A DNA stretch of 64,000 nt from Bromus sterilis (GCA_950022295.1 OX465597.1:181100516-181164515), one strand, 5' to 3'. Counted from the first letter of the stretch, positions 23,529 through 35,293 are shown. Notes: generated from the letters alone by a model not told the origin. Translations and numbers: made by a program.

Positions 23529-25124
23529 TGATGTCTACACACGCTTCTATTCTTGTAGACTATGTTGGGCCTCCAAGCGCAGAGGTTTGTAGGACAGCAG
23601 CAATTTCCCTCAAGTGGATGACCTAAGGTTTATCGAACTCAGGGAAGTAGAGATTGAAGATGTTCTCTCTCAAGCAACCCTGCAATTAAGATACAAGAAG
23701 TCTCTTGTGTCCCCAACACACCTAATACAACTAGGAGTTGTATAGGTGCACTAGTTCAGCGAAGAGATGGTAAAATATGAGTGATAGGTGTAGCAAAACA
23801 AAGTAATATAAATCTGTAATAAAAAGTGCAGCAAGCAAACATGTGACAAAATTGAGTACAAACGGTGTAACAAAGGTGGAAACAAGGCCTAGGGTTCATA
23901 CTTTCACTAGTGGCAACTCTCAACAACATTAACATAGTCTAATCACATGATATTTCCCATAAAACATGCAATGGGGACGCACTCGGAGGTCATTCCTTTG
24001 TGGTCAAGAGAGGATGAGAATTATGTAGGGCTACAAAAGCACAGCTCAAAGTTCGTAGTTCTCAATCTATGGATTTCCCAATGTCACCGCGGCCATCCAA
24101 AGAGAGTACCACAATCACCACAACATATCTAAAGGATAGTCAAAGACAAGCACCAAGAGACTCTCAATCTTCAATCCACACACAGAAGAGAAAATCACTC
24201 ATAAAAATATTCTTCTAACCCATGTCCAATAGACCGCTGTCACCTTGGTCTCGGGGATTATACTAGATAAGATCAAGTGAGTACATCAAATCCAATACAT
24301 AGAAGAAGGGGAAACATCATGGGATCACCCTAGATTAACATAGCCAATGATCACAACAAAGATCACATCACGGGAGAGAGAGAAACCACATAGATCAAGA
24401 TACAAGCCTTAGCCTCGAGGGGGAACTACTCACACATGGACATGGTGAGAGGGAGAGTTGTTGATGGAGAGGTGCAGCCCGGAGGAGATGAAGGAGGCGG
24501 CGACGACGGCGGCCACGGCGGCGGCAGCGCCCACGGCCACGGCAATGGCGGTGGCCATGGCCCTTGGGGGCAGCGGCCCTTGGCCCCCTTCTTCTTCCTT
24601 GGAGATGGTGCAGCTGTGGAGATTGATCTCCCCTCAAGACGGCTGCCAAGGGGGAGGAAATTTTGTGGTGCCCTTTGACCTAGGTTTCCTCTCTCGGATT
24701 CCCGTCATCCAGATTACGTCTTCTGTATTTCGGGCCTGGAGAGAGCATCCGAACTCCGATTGGGCCGATTTTATGGCTAAATCCACCGAAAAACAATTCC
24801 CTACAACTTTGTAGTTTAAAGTTTTTCCGTTTGAGGTTGTATTCTAGCGTTCCCGAGGCGATCTTTAAAACCTGTCTGGTGGGCACATATTTCGGGAGAG
24901 TTAGAGTCCAACTCCTACAAGGCTTCTTTTTGTGATTTTTACTTTATCCAAATAATTTCTACACATAAAGTACAAAAACAAGAACTTGTGCACTCTTGCA
25001 ACCATTAATAGGTTAGTTCCAAAATATGTTATAAATATATATGAAAGTGTATCAAACACATAGATATATCACACAAAACATGCATGGAGCAAGCAGATAT
25101 TATAGATACGTTTGGGACGTATCA
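23529..25124 (-). repeat. 5' LTR of element G (1.6 kb)
   Basis: On the minus strand it runs TGATACGTCCC to GACATCA. A GC-rich block at 24470-24570 is full of GGCGGC/GCCACGGC short repeats. No gene is supported inside it. Confidence 0.85.
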
Positions 25125-25232
25125 CCCACCTAAAATGTGTGGGACCGGGCACGAGATCGATTTGTTAGCCATTTCCTCCAAGAATAACTCGGAGAAGCTA
25201 TGATCAGCGGGGCGATACACTGCAATTAACTC

Positions 25233-25541
25233 CTAGGAGTTGTTATTAGAATTCTTGAGAAGTCGCATACTCGCATAAAACCGTCCAGAATCCACTACGA
25301 TTACATCAAAAAGTTGTTTGTTCGCACCCAATAAAATGCCTCCTACCGTACCCACAGAAGGAAGGTGCCAATGAAAATGTCCCCTGGGCACCAGACGAGA
25401 GAGCTCAGAACGGGAAAAAGAATATGTTTTCCTTTCCTGGAGACATATGAGATCCACATGAGAAGAGAGGAGGAGAGAACGGAGCTGGTCTCGTCTCCCA
25501 CTAGCGGCGAGACCACGGAAATTCCAGAATAATAATTTCAT
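25233..25541 (-). pseudogene. LINE ORF2 N-terminus: endonuclease domain fragment
   Basis: The 102-residue frame begins MKLLFWNFRGLAASGRRDQL and continues DLICLQERKT. The Asn in WNFRGL and the Glu in LQERKT are the first two catalytic positions of APE-type LINE endonucleases. The frame stops soon after VGGILLGAN...FYASMRLLKN, so the domain is incomplete and no RT follows. It would nick target DNA in an active element. Confidence 0.75.
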
Positions 25542-25660
25542 CTGATCGAGAGGTTTTTGATGCAGAGGCTCGAACGAGACGGCGCCACCACGCGTATCGG
25601 CTTTCTCGATTTAGGTGCGGAGGGAATCGGCCGTGCGCTCCCATGCGATGGTGCTAGATT

Positions 25661-25897
25661 CTAATTAGGACCAGAGGTCGACGCGTCCCCAATGTCCAGA
25701 GGTCTCTCAGACGCCACCGCCCTGGCCTTTGCCAAGTTAGCATGTGCTAGTTCATTAGCCCGTAACATCAAAATGAAAGAGGAAGGGGAGGAAACGAATG
25801 GATCGATGAACAACTCAGCATCCCGCACCACCCCCAAGCAATGATCAGTGCTCAAATCAGAAAGAATAGTACGAATAGGGGAGCGGGTAAGAGACAC
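25661..25897 (-). pseudogene. Upstream ORF remnant in the LINE fragment
   Basis: A 78-residue frame lies about 120 bases before the endonuclease start, where the end of LINE ORF1 is expected. It contains RANELAHANLAKARAV, which could also be read as the end of an RNase H domain. I cannot decide between the two. It is cut off on the upstream side by element A. Confidence 0.35.
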
Positions 25898-26191
25898 ACA
25901 TGCAGTGTGATACGTCCAAAATGCATCACTATTTTATATTGTAGTTTCATCCTATTCATTGATATATTTCACTTTAAAGTATTGTTCTTATGTTGTTTTG
26001 GCTTGTTTTACACAGTTTACAACTTTCCGGTGCCGAAGCAGCAGCACCAGAATTCATCGGTCAAAAGTGGACACAAAGTTGCTGAATCAGATCAAGTCCA
26101 AACGCGATGAAAATTTACGGGGAGTAGTTTTATGGGAATTGACTAGGGATCACTGAAGACGGAGGTGAGGAGACCCACCAGGCAGCCAGAA

Positions 26192-26280
26192 GGGTGCCTG
26201 GCGCGGCCCCCCTCATGGCCGCGCCAGGCACCCTCCTGGATGCCTGGTGGCCCCCCTCGGTGCCCCCTCTCGCCTATAAG
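26192..26280 (+). promoter_or_regulatory. Hairpin plus TATA core promoter in the LTR of A
   Basis: GGGTGCCTGGCGCGGCC (26192-26208) pairs perfectly over 17 bases with 26217-26233, with an 8-base loop. CTATAAG follows at 26274-26280, about 42 bases after the stem. Similar stems sit 42-46 bases before the TATA box in the LTRs of C and B. Confidence 0.6.
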
Positions 26281-26423
26281 ACCCCCATGGGGTAGAAACC
26301 CTAAAAGAGGAAGAGTTTCCGTGTTTCGCCGCCTCCACGGGGAGGAAACCTAAAGAGGAGAAAATCCATCTCCAGCGGGCATATTCCGCCGGGGAGATCA
26401 CCTCCCGGAAGGGGAGGTCGTTG

Positions 26424-26490
26424 CCATCATCCTCATCATCATCACGGGCATCATCGAGATCATCATCAACATCATCCCCAACATCAGCAC
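26424..26490. repeat. CAT-rich simple repeat in the LTR of A
   Basis: Imperfect CATCAT/CATCATC runs are interrupted by single substitutions. It is a minor microsatellite within the R/U5 part of the LTR. Confidence 0.7.
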
Positions 26491-27495
26491 CATCTCCATC
26501 TCCATCCCATCTCATCTCACAATTGCAACTTGTGTTGTAATCCGTACTATCTATCCTCTCGACTCTGTCGGTGTTGATTACTACTTTGTGGTGAATGCTA
26601 TTGAGTTTTGTTGGAGAAATATCATTGTGTTCAGATTGTTTGCCACCCATCTATCACCTGTGATCATGATCTCTTTTATGTCTTGTGAGTATTTACTTTA
26701 GTTCTTGAGAACATGGGAGAAGTCTAGTTGTTAGTAGTCATATGATGTTGAAGTATTATGTGTTGTTTGGTACTTAAGTTGTGTTGTTATTTCTCTAGTG
26801 GTGTTATGTGAGTCGAACACTTAACACTTCACCTTTCATGGTCCTAGAGGAATACATTGTGCACAAAGGATGCTTATGGTGGTTTGCCGGAGAGACAGAA
26901 ACCTGAACCCCAGTTCGCACACTTTTGCACAAGGGAATTATGGATCCTTGATCGTAATGCTGTGGTTAGGCTTATGCCTTAATTACTACCTTGTATTTGC
27001 GGATGCTTGCAAGGTTTGTAATCATAATAGTACACTTATCTTAGTCTAGAAGTTGTACTAGAATTTATCCACCCACCGACACTTATCAACACAATACATA
27101 TTACTTGGCGAAGTATGGTGAAAGTAACTTGGCTATCTCCATGAGTTCTCGAGAACGCTTTAGCTTTTATAAGTTTAGTTCCTAGGCTTATCCTTGTGAA
27201 AGGATTGGGCCACTTGCTACTCCTTAGTTACCCTATTTACTTTGCTTTTCTTTTACTTTTCTGTTGCTTAAACCAAAAACCCCTAAATATTTACCTTTCA
27301 GTGTGTGCAACCCTTTCCTTATCCAGTGTCACTTACCAACACCTTCTGCTCCTCGTGGGATCGACATCCTTATTTATCGAAAAGCTACAATTGATCCCCT
27401 AGACTTGTGGGTTATCAAGAATCGTTTATTGGTGCGGTTAACAGGGAGGCAACCCAACTAAACCTATTAACTTCTCCGCCATCAACGAGCTTTTC

Positions 27496-27513
27496 TGGCG
27501 CCGTTGTCGGGGG
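27496..27513 (+). other. Primer binding site of element A (Asp-tRNA type)
   Basis: TGGCGCCGTTGTCGGGGG differs from the Athila consensus seen in element B by a C to T change. Confidence 0.9.
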
Positions 27514-27581
27514 AGTGTAGCGCTATTGGTAAGTGAAGCCGGTAAGGAAACCTTTATTTTCTGTTGTTACTTTCAGTCCTT

Positions 27582-29445
27582 ATGGACTCTTCTACTGTTG
27601 GTTCAATGCTGGTAAGGAGCCGCCCCACGACTGTGGTGGTCACTCCTACCCCTACTGAAATTGTGCCCTATAAAATACCATCTGGAAATATTGATTATGT
27701 CTTGGCTAATCGTTATACAGGAGAAGGACATCCAGGAGAACACCTTCTATATTTATCACAATTATGTTCTTTATTTAAGCTTACAGGTGTGACGATGGAG
27801 TTCATCATGAAGAAACTATTCTCCGTATCACTCAAAGATAAAGCTTCAGATTGGTATAAGCTACTCGATATCTCTGATCTGCTTGAATGTCCAAAGCTTA
27901 TGTCTCTCTTTTATGCAAAGTTTTATCCTCTTCGTGAAATTCACCAAGACAGGAACTACATCTACAAATTTTGGTCTCATGACGGAGAGAGCATCGCTCA
28001 AGCTTGGGGGAGACTGAAGTCCCTGATGCTCAAATGTCCAAACCATGAGCTCCCCAAGGAAATTACTTACAAATTTTTATGCCAGGCTTTCTCGTCAGGA
28101 CAGGGAGATGTTGGATGCCTCCTCTAGAGGGGTATTCCAGACCAGAAGTATGGAAGAAAAATGGGATCTTATAGAAAGGATCCAGAAGAACACTGAAGAC
28201 TGGGAAATTGATCAAGGTATTGAACACGCTATAAACTATGAGCACGACTACATTGAGAGTTATGTGAAGACTGATTACTTTAATACCTTTTTCTCTAAAA
28301 TTGGTCTTGATTCCCAGCTAATGGTTGAATTTTGCAAGGACTTTGCTTCTCATATTGATTCTTTTAAGAAGAAGGAGAGTCAACATCATAAACCTTTCAA
28401 GGAGTCACCTATTGAGATTAATGTTACTGATCCTGTTTTACCTGCAGTTGTGTATGAACAGCCTCCTTATCCCTCAAGGATAAAGGAGCACTCTTTTGTT
28501 ACAGGTATTCTAAACAAAAACGGAAGGACCACTGACGAACCTGAGGAAATGATCAAGGTCAAGCCTCAAGTTGCAATGGTCAAGGATCTGGTAACCAGTG
28601 ATATTGAAGAATCCACTATTAGTTTTTGTGCTGTTTCCACTAACATTGTCACAACCAAGAACAAAGGCCCAATTTCAGGTACACCAGTTGTATCTGTAAA
28701 AATAGGAGATCATAATTACTATGGGCTATGTGATTTGGGATCTAGCGTCAGCGCTATTCTCTTCACACTTTATCAAGAGATCATGCACGAGATTCAGCCG
28801 TGTGAGATCGAGGACATTGATGTCACGATTCATCTTGCAAATAAACAAGCAATCTCTCCAGTTGGGATTGTGAGAGATGTTGAAGTACTCTGCGGGAAGG
28901 TAAAATATCCTACTGATTTTCTTGTGCTTGGTTCGGTGCAAGATAGTTTTTTCCCTATTATCTTTGGTGGGCCCTTCCTCGGCACTTGTGGAGTTATAAT
29001 AGATTGCAAGAAAGGTAAAGTTTCTGTTGAATTCAACGGTGAGCCCTATGAATTTAATTTTTCTAAGTTTTCTAAGCAGCCTCGTGGTACTAACTTGTCA
29101 ATTAATGACAAAATTATTGAAGAAATTGCTTCTATTGCTATTCCTTCTGATGATACTTTGCAGCAATTTATGGAAGACCACGAGAATGACATACATATGC
29201 AGGAGAGGGATGAACTAGAAGACATATTTTTAAGACAAACTCCTATCCTGAAGCATAACCTCCCGGTTGAACCTTTAGGAATCCTCTCGCAACCAAAAGA
29301 AGACCCGGTGTTTGATCCAAAACCACTACCCGATACGCTCAAGTATGCTTATTTAGATGAAAAGAAAGTATATCCTGTTATTGTCAATTCTAACCTTTCA
29401 GGGTATGAAGAAGAGCGATTATTGGAGACACTCCGTAGACACTGA
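27582..29445 (+). pseudogene. gag-pro: gag and protease of element A, frameshifted
   Basis: Gag starts MDSSTVGSML at 27582. Its capsid region (KDKASDWYKLL, FYAKFYPLREI, DGESIAQAWGRL) matches element G. A frame change at about 28056-28065 moves the reading into the frame open from 28045. In that frame NFYARLSRQDREML continues gag. A retropepsin follows at about 28717-29060: the active site is CDLGSSVSAI and the second conserved stretch is PIIFGGPFLGTCG. The frame ends at a TGA (29443-29445), where an Arg codon CGA is expected from context, a likely CpG decay. The polyprotein then continues in the same frame as RT. Confidence 0.88.
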
Positions 29446-30783
29446 GGTGCTATTGGCTATACTCTTGATGATCTCAAGTGTATTAGTCCATCCATTTTCC
29501 AACATACTATCAATCTCGAGCCCGATGCTAAACTAGTTGTTGATCATCAACGACAGTTGAACCCAAAGATGAAGGACGTGGTTAGGACGGAGGTTATCAA
29601 ACTTCTAGCCGCAGGTGTCATCTATCCTATAGTTGATAGTAAGTGGGTAAGTCCCGTTCCTTGTGTTCCTAAGAAAGGAGGTATGACTGTTGTTCCTAAT
29701 GATAAAAATGAACTAATACCTCAGAGGACTATTATTGGATATAGAATGTGTATTGATTTCAGGAAGTTGAACAAGGCCACCAGGAAGGACCACTATCATC
29801 TGCCCTTTATTGATCAGATGCTCGAGCGGCTGTCTAAAAACACCCACTTCTGCTATCTTGACGGGTATTCTGGCTTCTCCCAGATTCACGTTATCACAAC
29901 AGATCAAGAGAAGACCACCTTTATGTGTCCTTACGGTACTTATGATTATACGCGTACGCCTTTTGGTTTGTGTAATGCACCTGCTACTTTTCAGAGGTGT
30001 ATGTCTGCAATATTTCATGGTTTCTGTGAGGAGATTGTAGAAGTTTTCATGGACGACTTTTCCGTCTATGGAAACTCCTTTGACCACTGTCTCCACAATC
30101 TTAATAAAGTTTTGCAGAGATGTGAAGAAACAAATTTGGTGCTCAATTCGGAGAAGTGCCATTTCATGGTTAACGAAGGGATAGTTCTTGGACCCAAGAT
30201 TTCCGAAAGGGGAATTGAAGTGGACAAGGCAAACATTGAAGCTATTGAAAGGATGCCCTATCCAAGGGACATCAAAGGTATTCGTAGTTTTCTAGGTCAT
30301 GTTGGTTTCTATAGAAGATTTATCAAGGACTTTTCTAAGACCTCGAGACCCCTTACCAAACTTCTCCAAAAGGATTCTCCTTTTGTATTTGATGAAGATT
30401 GTAAGGAAGCTTTTGAAGTTCTTAAGAATTCCTTGATAACCGCTCCTATAGTACGACCACCTGACTGGAATTTTCCCTTTGAAATTATGTGTGATGCTAG
30501 TGATTTTGCTGTTGGAGCTGTTTTAGGACAAAGGGTTGACAAGAAGCTGAATGTCATCTACTATGCCAGCAAGACACTTGATAGTGCTCAAAAGAATTAT
30601 GCTACTACCGAGAAGGAATTCTTGGCATTGGTATTTTCTTGTGATAAGTTTAGGCCGTATATTGTTGATTCTAAAGTTATTATTCATACTGACCATGCTG
30701 CCATTAAGTATCTTATGCAGAAAAAGGACGCCAAACCAAGACTCATTAGATGGGTACTCCTTCATCAAGAATTTGATTTGTAA
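29446..30783 (+). pseudogene. pol: Reverse transcriptase and RNase H of element A
   Basis: This continues the frame of gag-pro after one stop. RT motifs appear in order: SPVPCVPKKGG, IDFRKLNKATRKDHYHLPF, LDGYSGFSQI, FGLCNAPATFQRCM and the catalytic FMDDFSVYG. RNase H follows (CDASDFAVGAVLGQR, TTEKEFLALVF, HTDHAAIKYL). The RT active-site Asp pair and the first RNase H Asp are retained. The frame ends at 30781-30783, and a one-base shift there moves the linker to integrase into another frame. FMDD in place of YxDD is normal for Athila-type RT. Confidence 0.92.
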
Positions 30784-32260
30784 GATTGTCAATAGAAAAG
30801 GAGAAGACAATCCGGCGGCGGATAATCTTTCAAGGATGGAAGATATCCCGCACGATCCTATTCCAGTCAACGACAGTTTCCCAGATGAATAGCTTGCTGT
30901 TGTAAAAGTACAATCTCATTCCGACCCTTGGTTTGCAGATTATGCTAATTTTATCGTTGCAAAGTTTTTGCCTCCAGGTTTTACATTTCAGCAGAGAAAG
31001 AAATTCTTCACGGATTTGAGGCACTACTTTTGGGATGACCCACATCTTTTCAAAGAAGGTGCGGACGGGATCGTAAGAAGGTGTATACCAGAGCACGAGC
31101 AGCAAGACATTCTTCGACAATGTCACGATAGTCCCTATGGAGGACATCATGCCGGTGAAAGGACCGCACATAAAGTTTTACAATCAGGTTTTTATTGGCC
31201 TACTCTTTTTAAGGACGCTCGAAGGTACGTTCTATCTTGTGATAAGTGCCAGAGAGTTGGTAACATTAGCAGGAGAAATGAGATGCCTATGAATTACTCA
31301 CTAGTGATCGAACCTTTCGATTGCTGGGGTTTTGATTTTATGGGTCCTTTTCCTCCTTCACACAAGTACACACACATCTTAGTTGCTGTTGATTATGTAA
31401 CCAAGTGGGTTGAAGCAATCTTCATTGAGAGTGCTGATCACAAGACATCTTTGAAAATGCTCAAGGATGTAATTTTTCCTAGGTTTGGAGTACCAAGGTA
31501 CCTCATGACAGATGGAGGGTCACACTTCACGCATGGAGCTTTTAGGAAAGCTCTAGACAAGTACGATGTCAATCATAGGATTGCATCACCGTACCACCCT
31601 CAAACTAGTGGGCAAGTTTAGCTCACCAATAGGGAGATCAAGTTGATCTTACAGAAAACAGTAAACAGTTCTAGAAAGGACTGGTCAAAGAAGTTAGGAG
31701 ATGCTTAGTGGGCATATAGAACTTCTTACAAAAACCCCATGGGCATGTCTCCGTATAAAATGGTCAATGGCAAGGCTTGCCATTTACCATTAGAGCTAGA
31801 GCACAAGGCTTTCTAGGCTGTCAGAGAGCTAAATGCTAACCCAAAGTTAGCTGGTGAAAAGCGTCTTATGAACTTGACTTCTCTAGATGAGTGGAGGAGT
31901 GAAGCTTACGAGAGCGCTAAAATGTTCAAGGAAAAGGTAAAGAAGTGGCACGATAAAAGAATTCTGAAACGTGAATATAATGTTGGTGATAAAGTTTTGT
32001 TGTTTAGATCTCGTTTCAGGTTTTCTCCAGGTAAACTACTTTCAAGATGGGAAGAACCATTTCATATCGAATAAGTATATCGATCTGGTGCAATCAAGAT
32101 CAATAATTTAGAAGGCACCAAACCTCAAGTTGTGAATGGACAAAGACTCAAACATTATATGGCAGGTGATCCAATCAATGTGGATGCAAACATGATATAT
32201 ACAAGAACTCATGAGGAGCATGTTGCAGCCCAGTTTCAGACTCTGGCAGGAGCAGAATAA
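30784..32260 (+). pseudogene. int: Integrase of element A with multiple stops
   Basis: One frame runs from the linker ADNLSRMED to a final TAA at 32258-32260. The HHCC finger (H...GGHHAGERTAHK, CDKCQ), D in WGFDFMGP and D in MTDGGSHF are present. The third acidic residue is lost: the stop at 31619-31621 replaces the Glu codon expected after SGQV. Other in-frame stops are at 30890-30892, near 31706, near 31815 and at 32072-32074. The C-terminal part (YNVGDKVLLF, GKLLSRWEEPF) is recognisable. It cannot be functional. Confidence 0.9.
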
Positions 32261-32393
32261 GAAAAGGTATGTATTAATGTAAGGAAACATCGCGAACGTC
32301 AATAAAAGTTTACTTTTCAAGGTTTTTGCAAAATTAGGAAAATACCAAGCCCGAGTGGAGACAGAGAGGAGCTCCAGGGGGCCCAGGAGTCCT

Positions 32394-32510
32394 CCTGGCG
32401 CGGCCCCCTCCTGGCCGCGCCAGGCACCCTCCTGGGTGCCCTGGACTCCGACTCCGACTCCACCTAGGCTTGAAACCTTCCTTCTATTGCAGAATTTCTT
32501 TCTATATATT
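32394..32510 (+). promoter_or_regulatory. Internal promoter-like module before the extra ORF of A
   Basis: CCTGGCGCGGCC (32394-32405) pairs perfectly with 32413-32424, reproducing the LTR hairpin of A. A TATATAT box lies at 32503-32509 and a pyrimidine-rich splice-acceptor-like CTATTGCAG ends at 32492. Either an internal start or splicing could therefore produce an RNA for the ORF at 32600. Spliced env-position RNAs are known from Athila-related elements such as Bagy-2. Confidence 0.5.
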
Positions 32511-32599
32511 TGCCCGGATAGTCCTGGCGCCGTATCTCTCGATTTCGCATGTTTTCTTTCTCGATCTGTTTCTGCCAGGGTGAAAAGTTGTTGCTAGAG

Positions 32600-33037
32600 A
32601 TGTCTTCTTGTGGCTCGAGCGGAGAGGACTTCTTGGGATGGCGTCTACGTCAAGTCCAGAAGGATCTTAATCTAGGGAAGCACGTTGATTGGGCTACTGA
32701 AGAAGAAATTGCCGCTAGACAAACGGAGATGGAGCGCTCAGTGAGAGAGGAAGTCAAGACTATCACTGCCCAACAACAAGGAGGTCCAAGCAATCCCATC
32801 ATGGTGGGATCTGTCCAACCTCAATATGATCTTTCTCTTAACCTTTCAGAGCCCTCCACTTCACTTGAAGATCAACGCAAGCTTTCCACCATCTCCGAGG
32901 CCTACCGCATCACCAACCAAATCTTTGAAGATTTCTATGTACTAAAAGTACAAGTGGAAGTCTTGGAGTCAGAGAACCGAACCCTTCGCTGTGTCATCAG
33001 CGATCTGAAGAAACAACCACAAAAAGATGAGGAGTAA
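32600..33037 (+). CDS. Extra ORF in the env position of element A
   Basis: This uninterrupted 145-codon frame starts MSSCGSSGEDF at 32600; an upstream in-frame ATG at 32549 would add 17 residues. Charged helical segments rich in Glu, Gln, Arg and Lys (EEEIAARQTEMERSVREEVK) and a heptad-like C-terminal stretch (VLKVQVEVLESENRTLRCV) suggest a coiled coil. I see no signal peptide or membrane segment, so env-like is a positional label only. It is intact although gag-pol is broken, but at this length that may be chance. Function unknown. Confidence 0.5.
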   Translation: MSSCGSSGEDFLGWRLRQVQKDLNLGKHVDWATEEEIAARQTEMERSVREEVKTITAQQQGGPSNPIMVGSVQPQYDLSLNLSEPSTSLEDQRKLSTISEAYRITNQIFEDFYVLKVQVEVLESENRTLRCVISDLKKQPQKDEE

Positions 33038-34640
33038 ATCTCCTTAGGTAATGGCATACCCTTAGCTTATTCAAAGCTTGGGGGAGTGCCGGGTATCTTT
33101 ATCTTTATCTTTGTATTTAGGAGTCAAGTAGAGTCGTATCATGTCTAGGGAAGTTACTTTATGAAATAAGTGTTGCATTGAGGTCTATCCCTCCTTTTGT
33201 GGAGAGCTTTGTATCCGTGAGTGTGGGGTCGTCTATGAAGGAATATTAATGAGAAGTCTATTGGTTTCTTCGCTGCACTCGGTATTCTCTTCACACAATC
33301 GACATTATGAGCTGATTCTTATGGGGCGTATTGACCTTATATCAGGTATGGCTTCGAAAACTTTATTTAAATCTTGGCAAGTATACATTTGGTCATAACA
33401 ACAAGCATGTTTTTCTCAAAGTAGCGACATAGCCAAAACCTTTGTGTTATTATGCTTGAAGTGTTATGTTGACAAGGAAGACAACTTGATGTTTCATGCT
33501 AGTTTTAATGTTTATGCTTTGTATTGCTTGCATCTAAGTTGTCATCAATTGTCTGGTCTCTCAAAGCCTTGCTAGCCAAAACTCTGTACTAAGCGGAATT
33601 CTGCTTGTACTTCCATACCTTGAAACCAACATCTTCCACTTGAGTCCACCATACCTTCCTATTTGTGGTATTCCACTACCACTCCTAAAGTATATAATTT
33701 ATGTGCTATCTCTAGATGTTCAAAATCTTCTGTTTTGTGCCACTGATTCTGCTCATGAGGAAGTGGTGGGTAACCCATGATCTTCTTAATTTGTAAAAGT
33801 TTAATCTTGGGATTGCATGCCTAATCTGCAACCCCCTAATACGAGAAGGGACCGACATGAGTGCCCAGCTCGTAAAAGATAAATGCTAACGCACAAGTTC
33901 CTTCGCCCATTTATGAGTGATAAACAAAGGAATTTAAGGGGATGTGATCGTCCCCACATGGGAGCCGTTCCTCGAAATTTGTCTAAATCATGAAGTGAGT
34001 GAGTTATCTATCAGCAGTCTTTGACGGATCATGCACCTCCCAAAGTCTTGTTTTTATTCTGTTTGATCTAGAGATGGCACATGAGTTTTCCCTGCTTATC
34101 CTTTTGCATGGGGTTTATCCTTTATTTTGTGCTGAGTCAGTCCTTCCTACTTCCTTCCTTCTTGAGAGAGAACAGACACTTGATGTTAATAAAGATTCTT
34201 GCATACAAACCTGCATTGAAATTTAACATGCTGCTTCTTTGTTGACATTATCTTTTGATAAGTGAGTTGTTTGCAAAGGCTTATGCTTAGTAAACATCTT
34301 CCTTTGTGTTAACTTGTGCACTTCTTGACTGATAACATGTTCTTTCCAAAGCTTCAACTGGTTCCATGATAAGTGAAAGAGCAAAAGTAAAAGTTATTAG
34401 TTGTTCCTTGACCAAGGCTATGTTTGCCATGATTTGATGAGTTTTCCAGGTCCTACTTTGTTATAATTGTTACTACTTTCTCATAAGGACCTTATGAGTT
34501 GAGGTTGCTGTTGAGGATGCTTCAGTTTGGTGAGAAATCTTGATGCTTCTTGTCCGTATTCTTTTATCGACGATTCACTCTCTAAACTTGTGGACAGGTT
34601 TACCGTGCTCAGCACTCGCTTGGGGACAAGCAAGTTCTAA
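33038..34640 (+). other. Non-coding 3' internal region of element A
   Basis: About 1.6 kb separates the extra ORF from the polypurine tract. It is T-rich with only short frames, and I see no repeats or known domains in it. Confidence 0.7.
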
Positions 34641-34652
34641 GCTTGGGGGAGT
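34641..34652 (+). other. Polypurine tract of element A
   Basis: GCTTGGGGGAGT lies directly before the 3' LTR start. GCTTGGGGAT plays the same role before the 3' LTR of C. Confidence 0.75.
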
Positions 34653-34975
34653 TGATACGTCCAAAATGCATCACTATATTATATTGTAATTTCATCCTAT
34701 TCATTGATATATTCCACTTTAAAGTATTGTTCTTATGTTGTTTTGGCTTGTTTTACACAGTTTACAACTTTCCGGTGCCGAAGCAGCAGAACCAGAATTC
34801 AGCGGTGAAAAGTGTACACCAAGTTGCTTAATCAGATCAAGTACAAACGCGATGAAAATTTACGGGGAGTAGTTTTATGGGGATTGACTGGGGATCACCG
34901 AAGACGGAAGTGAGGGGACCCACCAGGCATGCAGGAGGGTGCCTGGCGCGGCCCCCCAAGAGGCCACCCGGTCCT
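34653..34975 (+). repeat. 3' LTR of element A, first 323 bp
   Basis: It begins TGATACGTCCAAAATGC like the 5' LTR. It stays clearly similar as far as the hairpin region and is cut there by element H at 34976. The flank GTCCT (34971-34975) would be H's TSD. Confidence 0.88.
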
Positions 34976-35293
34976 TGTAGATCGATGACGGGATTAATTC
35001 CCCGTCGGAACGTTGTCGATGAAGGAGCACCACAAGTGCAGCACCTCACGGGATTACAAAGGTATGGTGTACCCGAAGTTCCCTCCGGGTTCTGAACCAG
35101 AAGAGCGGCGGAAAGAATATGGATTTGGATCCTGATTCCAACAACATGATGGAATCCATATGGTGGAGAAACCCCCAACCCAGTGCAGACTCCAAACAAG
35201 GGGAGTCCTCTCAAGGAAGAGGAAAGAGAGAGAGATCAAAGAAACTTGTCTCAAATTAATTGTTGTTGTGTAGAAAAGAGCACCTCTACCCCT

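Larger units (their letters stand above)
21520..25124 (-). mobile_element. Element G: Athila-like Ty3 element, 5' end, minus strand
   Basis: On the minus strand the order is LTR (25124-23529), primer site (23519-23501) and gag (23422 leftward). Element F cuts it at 21519/21520, so pol and the 3' LTR lie left of the window. The LTR starts TGATACGTCCC on the minus strand, the type common in Triticeae Athila-like families. It inserted into the LINE remnant at 25125. Confidence 0.85.
25125..25907 (-). mobile_element. LINE (L1-type) fragment between elements G and A
   Basis: This short remnant is flanked by the LTR ends of G (25124) and A (25908). Both elements inserted into it, and the rest of the LINE lies outside the window or beyond the nested block. 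The minus strand encodes the start of an endonuclease (next entries). It is the oldest layer seen in the window. Confidence 0.7.
25908..27484 (+). repeat. 5' LTR of element A (1.58 kb)
   Basis: It starts TGATACGTCCAAAATGC and ends CCGCCATCA, ten-odd bases before the primer site. The start recurs at 34653. It contains a strong hairpin with TATA box (26192-26280), a CATCAT-rich stretch near 26424-26490 and GGGAGGCAACCCAA near its 3' end (27444). Confidence 0.9.
25908..34975 (+). mobile_element. Element A: Athila-like Ty3 retrotransposon
   Basis: The 5' LTR (25908-27484), primer site, gag-protease, RT-RNase H, integrase, an extra ORF and the start of the 3' LTR (34653) are all in order. The 3' LTR is cut after 323 bp by Copia element H, so the rest lies beyond the window. 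The left flank CAGTG (25903-25907) would be its TSD. The coding region has several stops and frame changes, so the copy is inactive. Confidence 0.9.
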
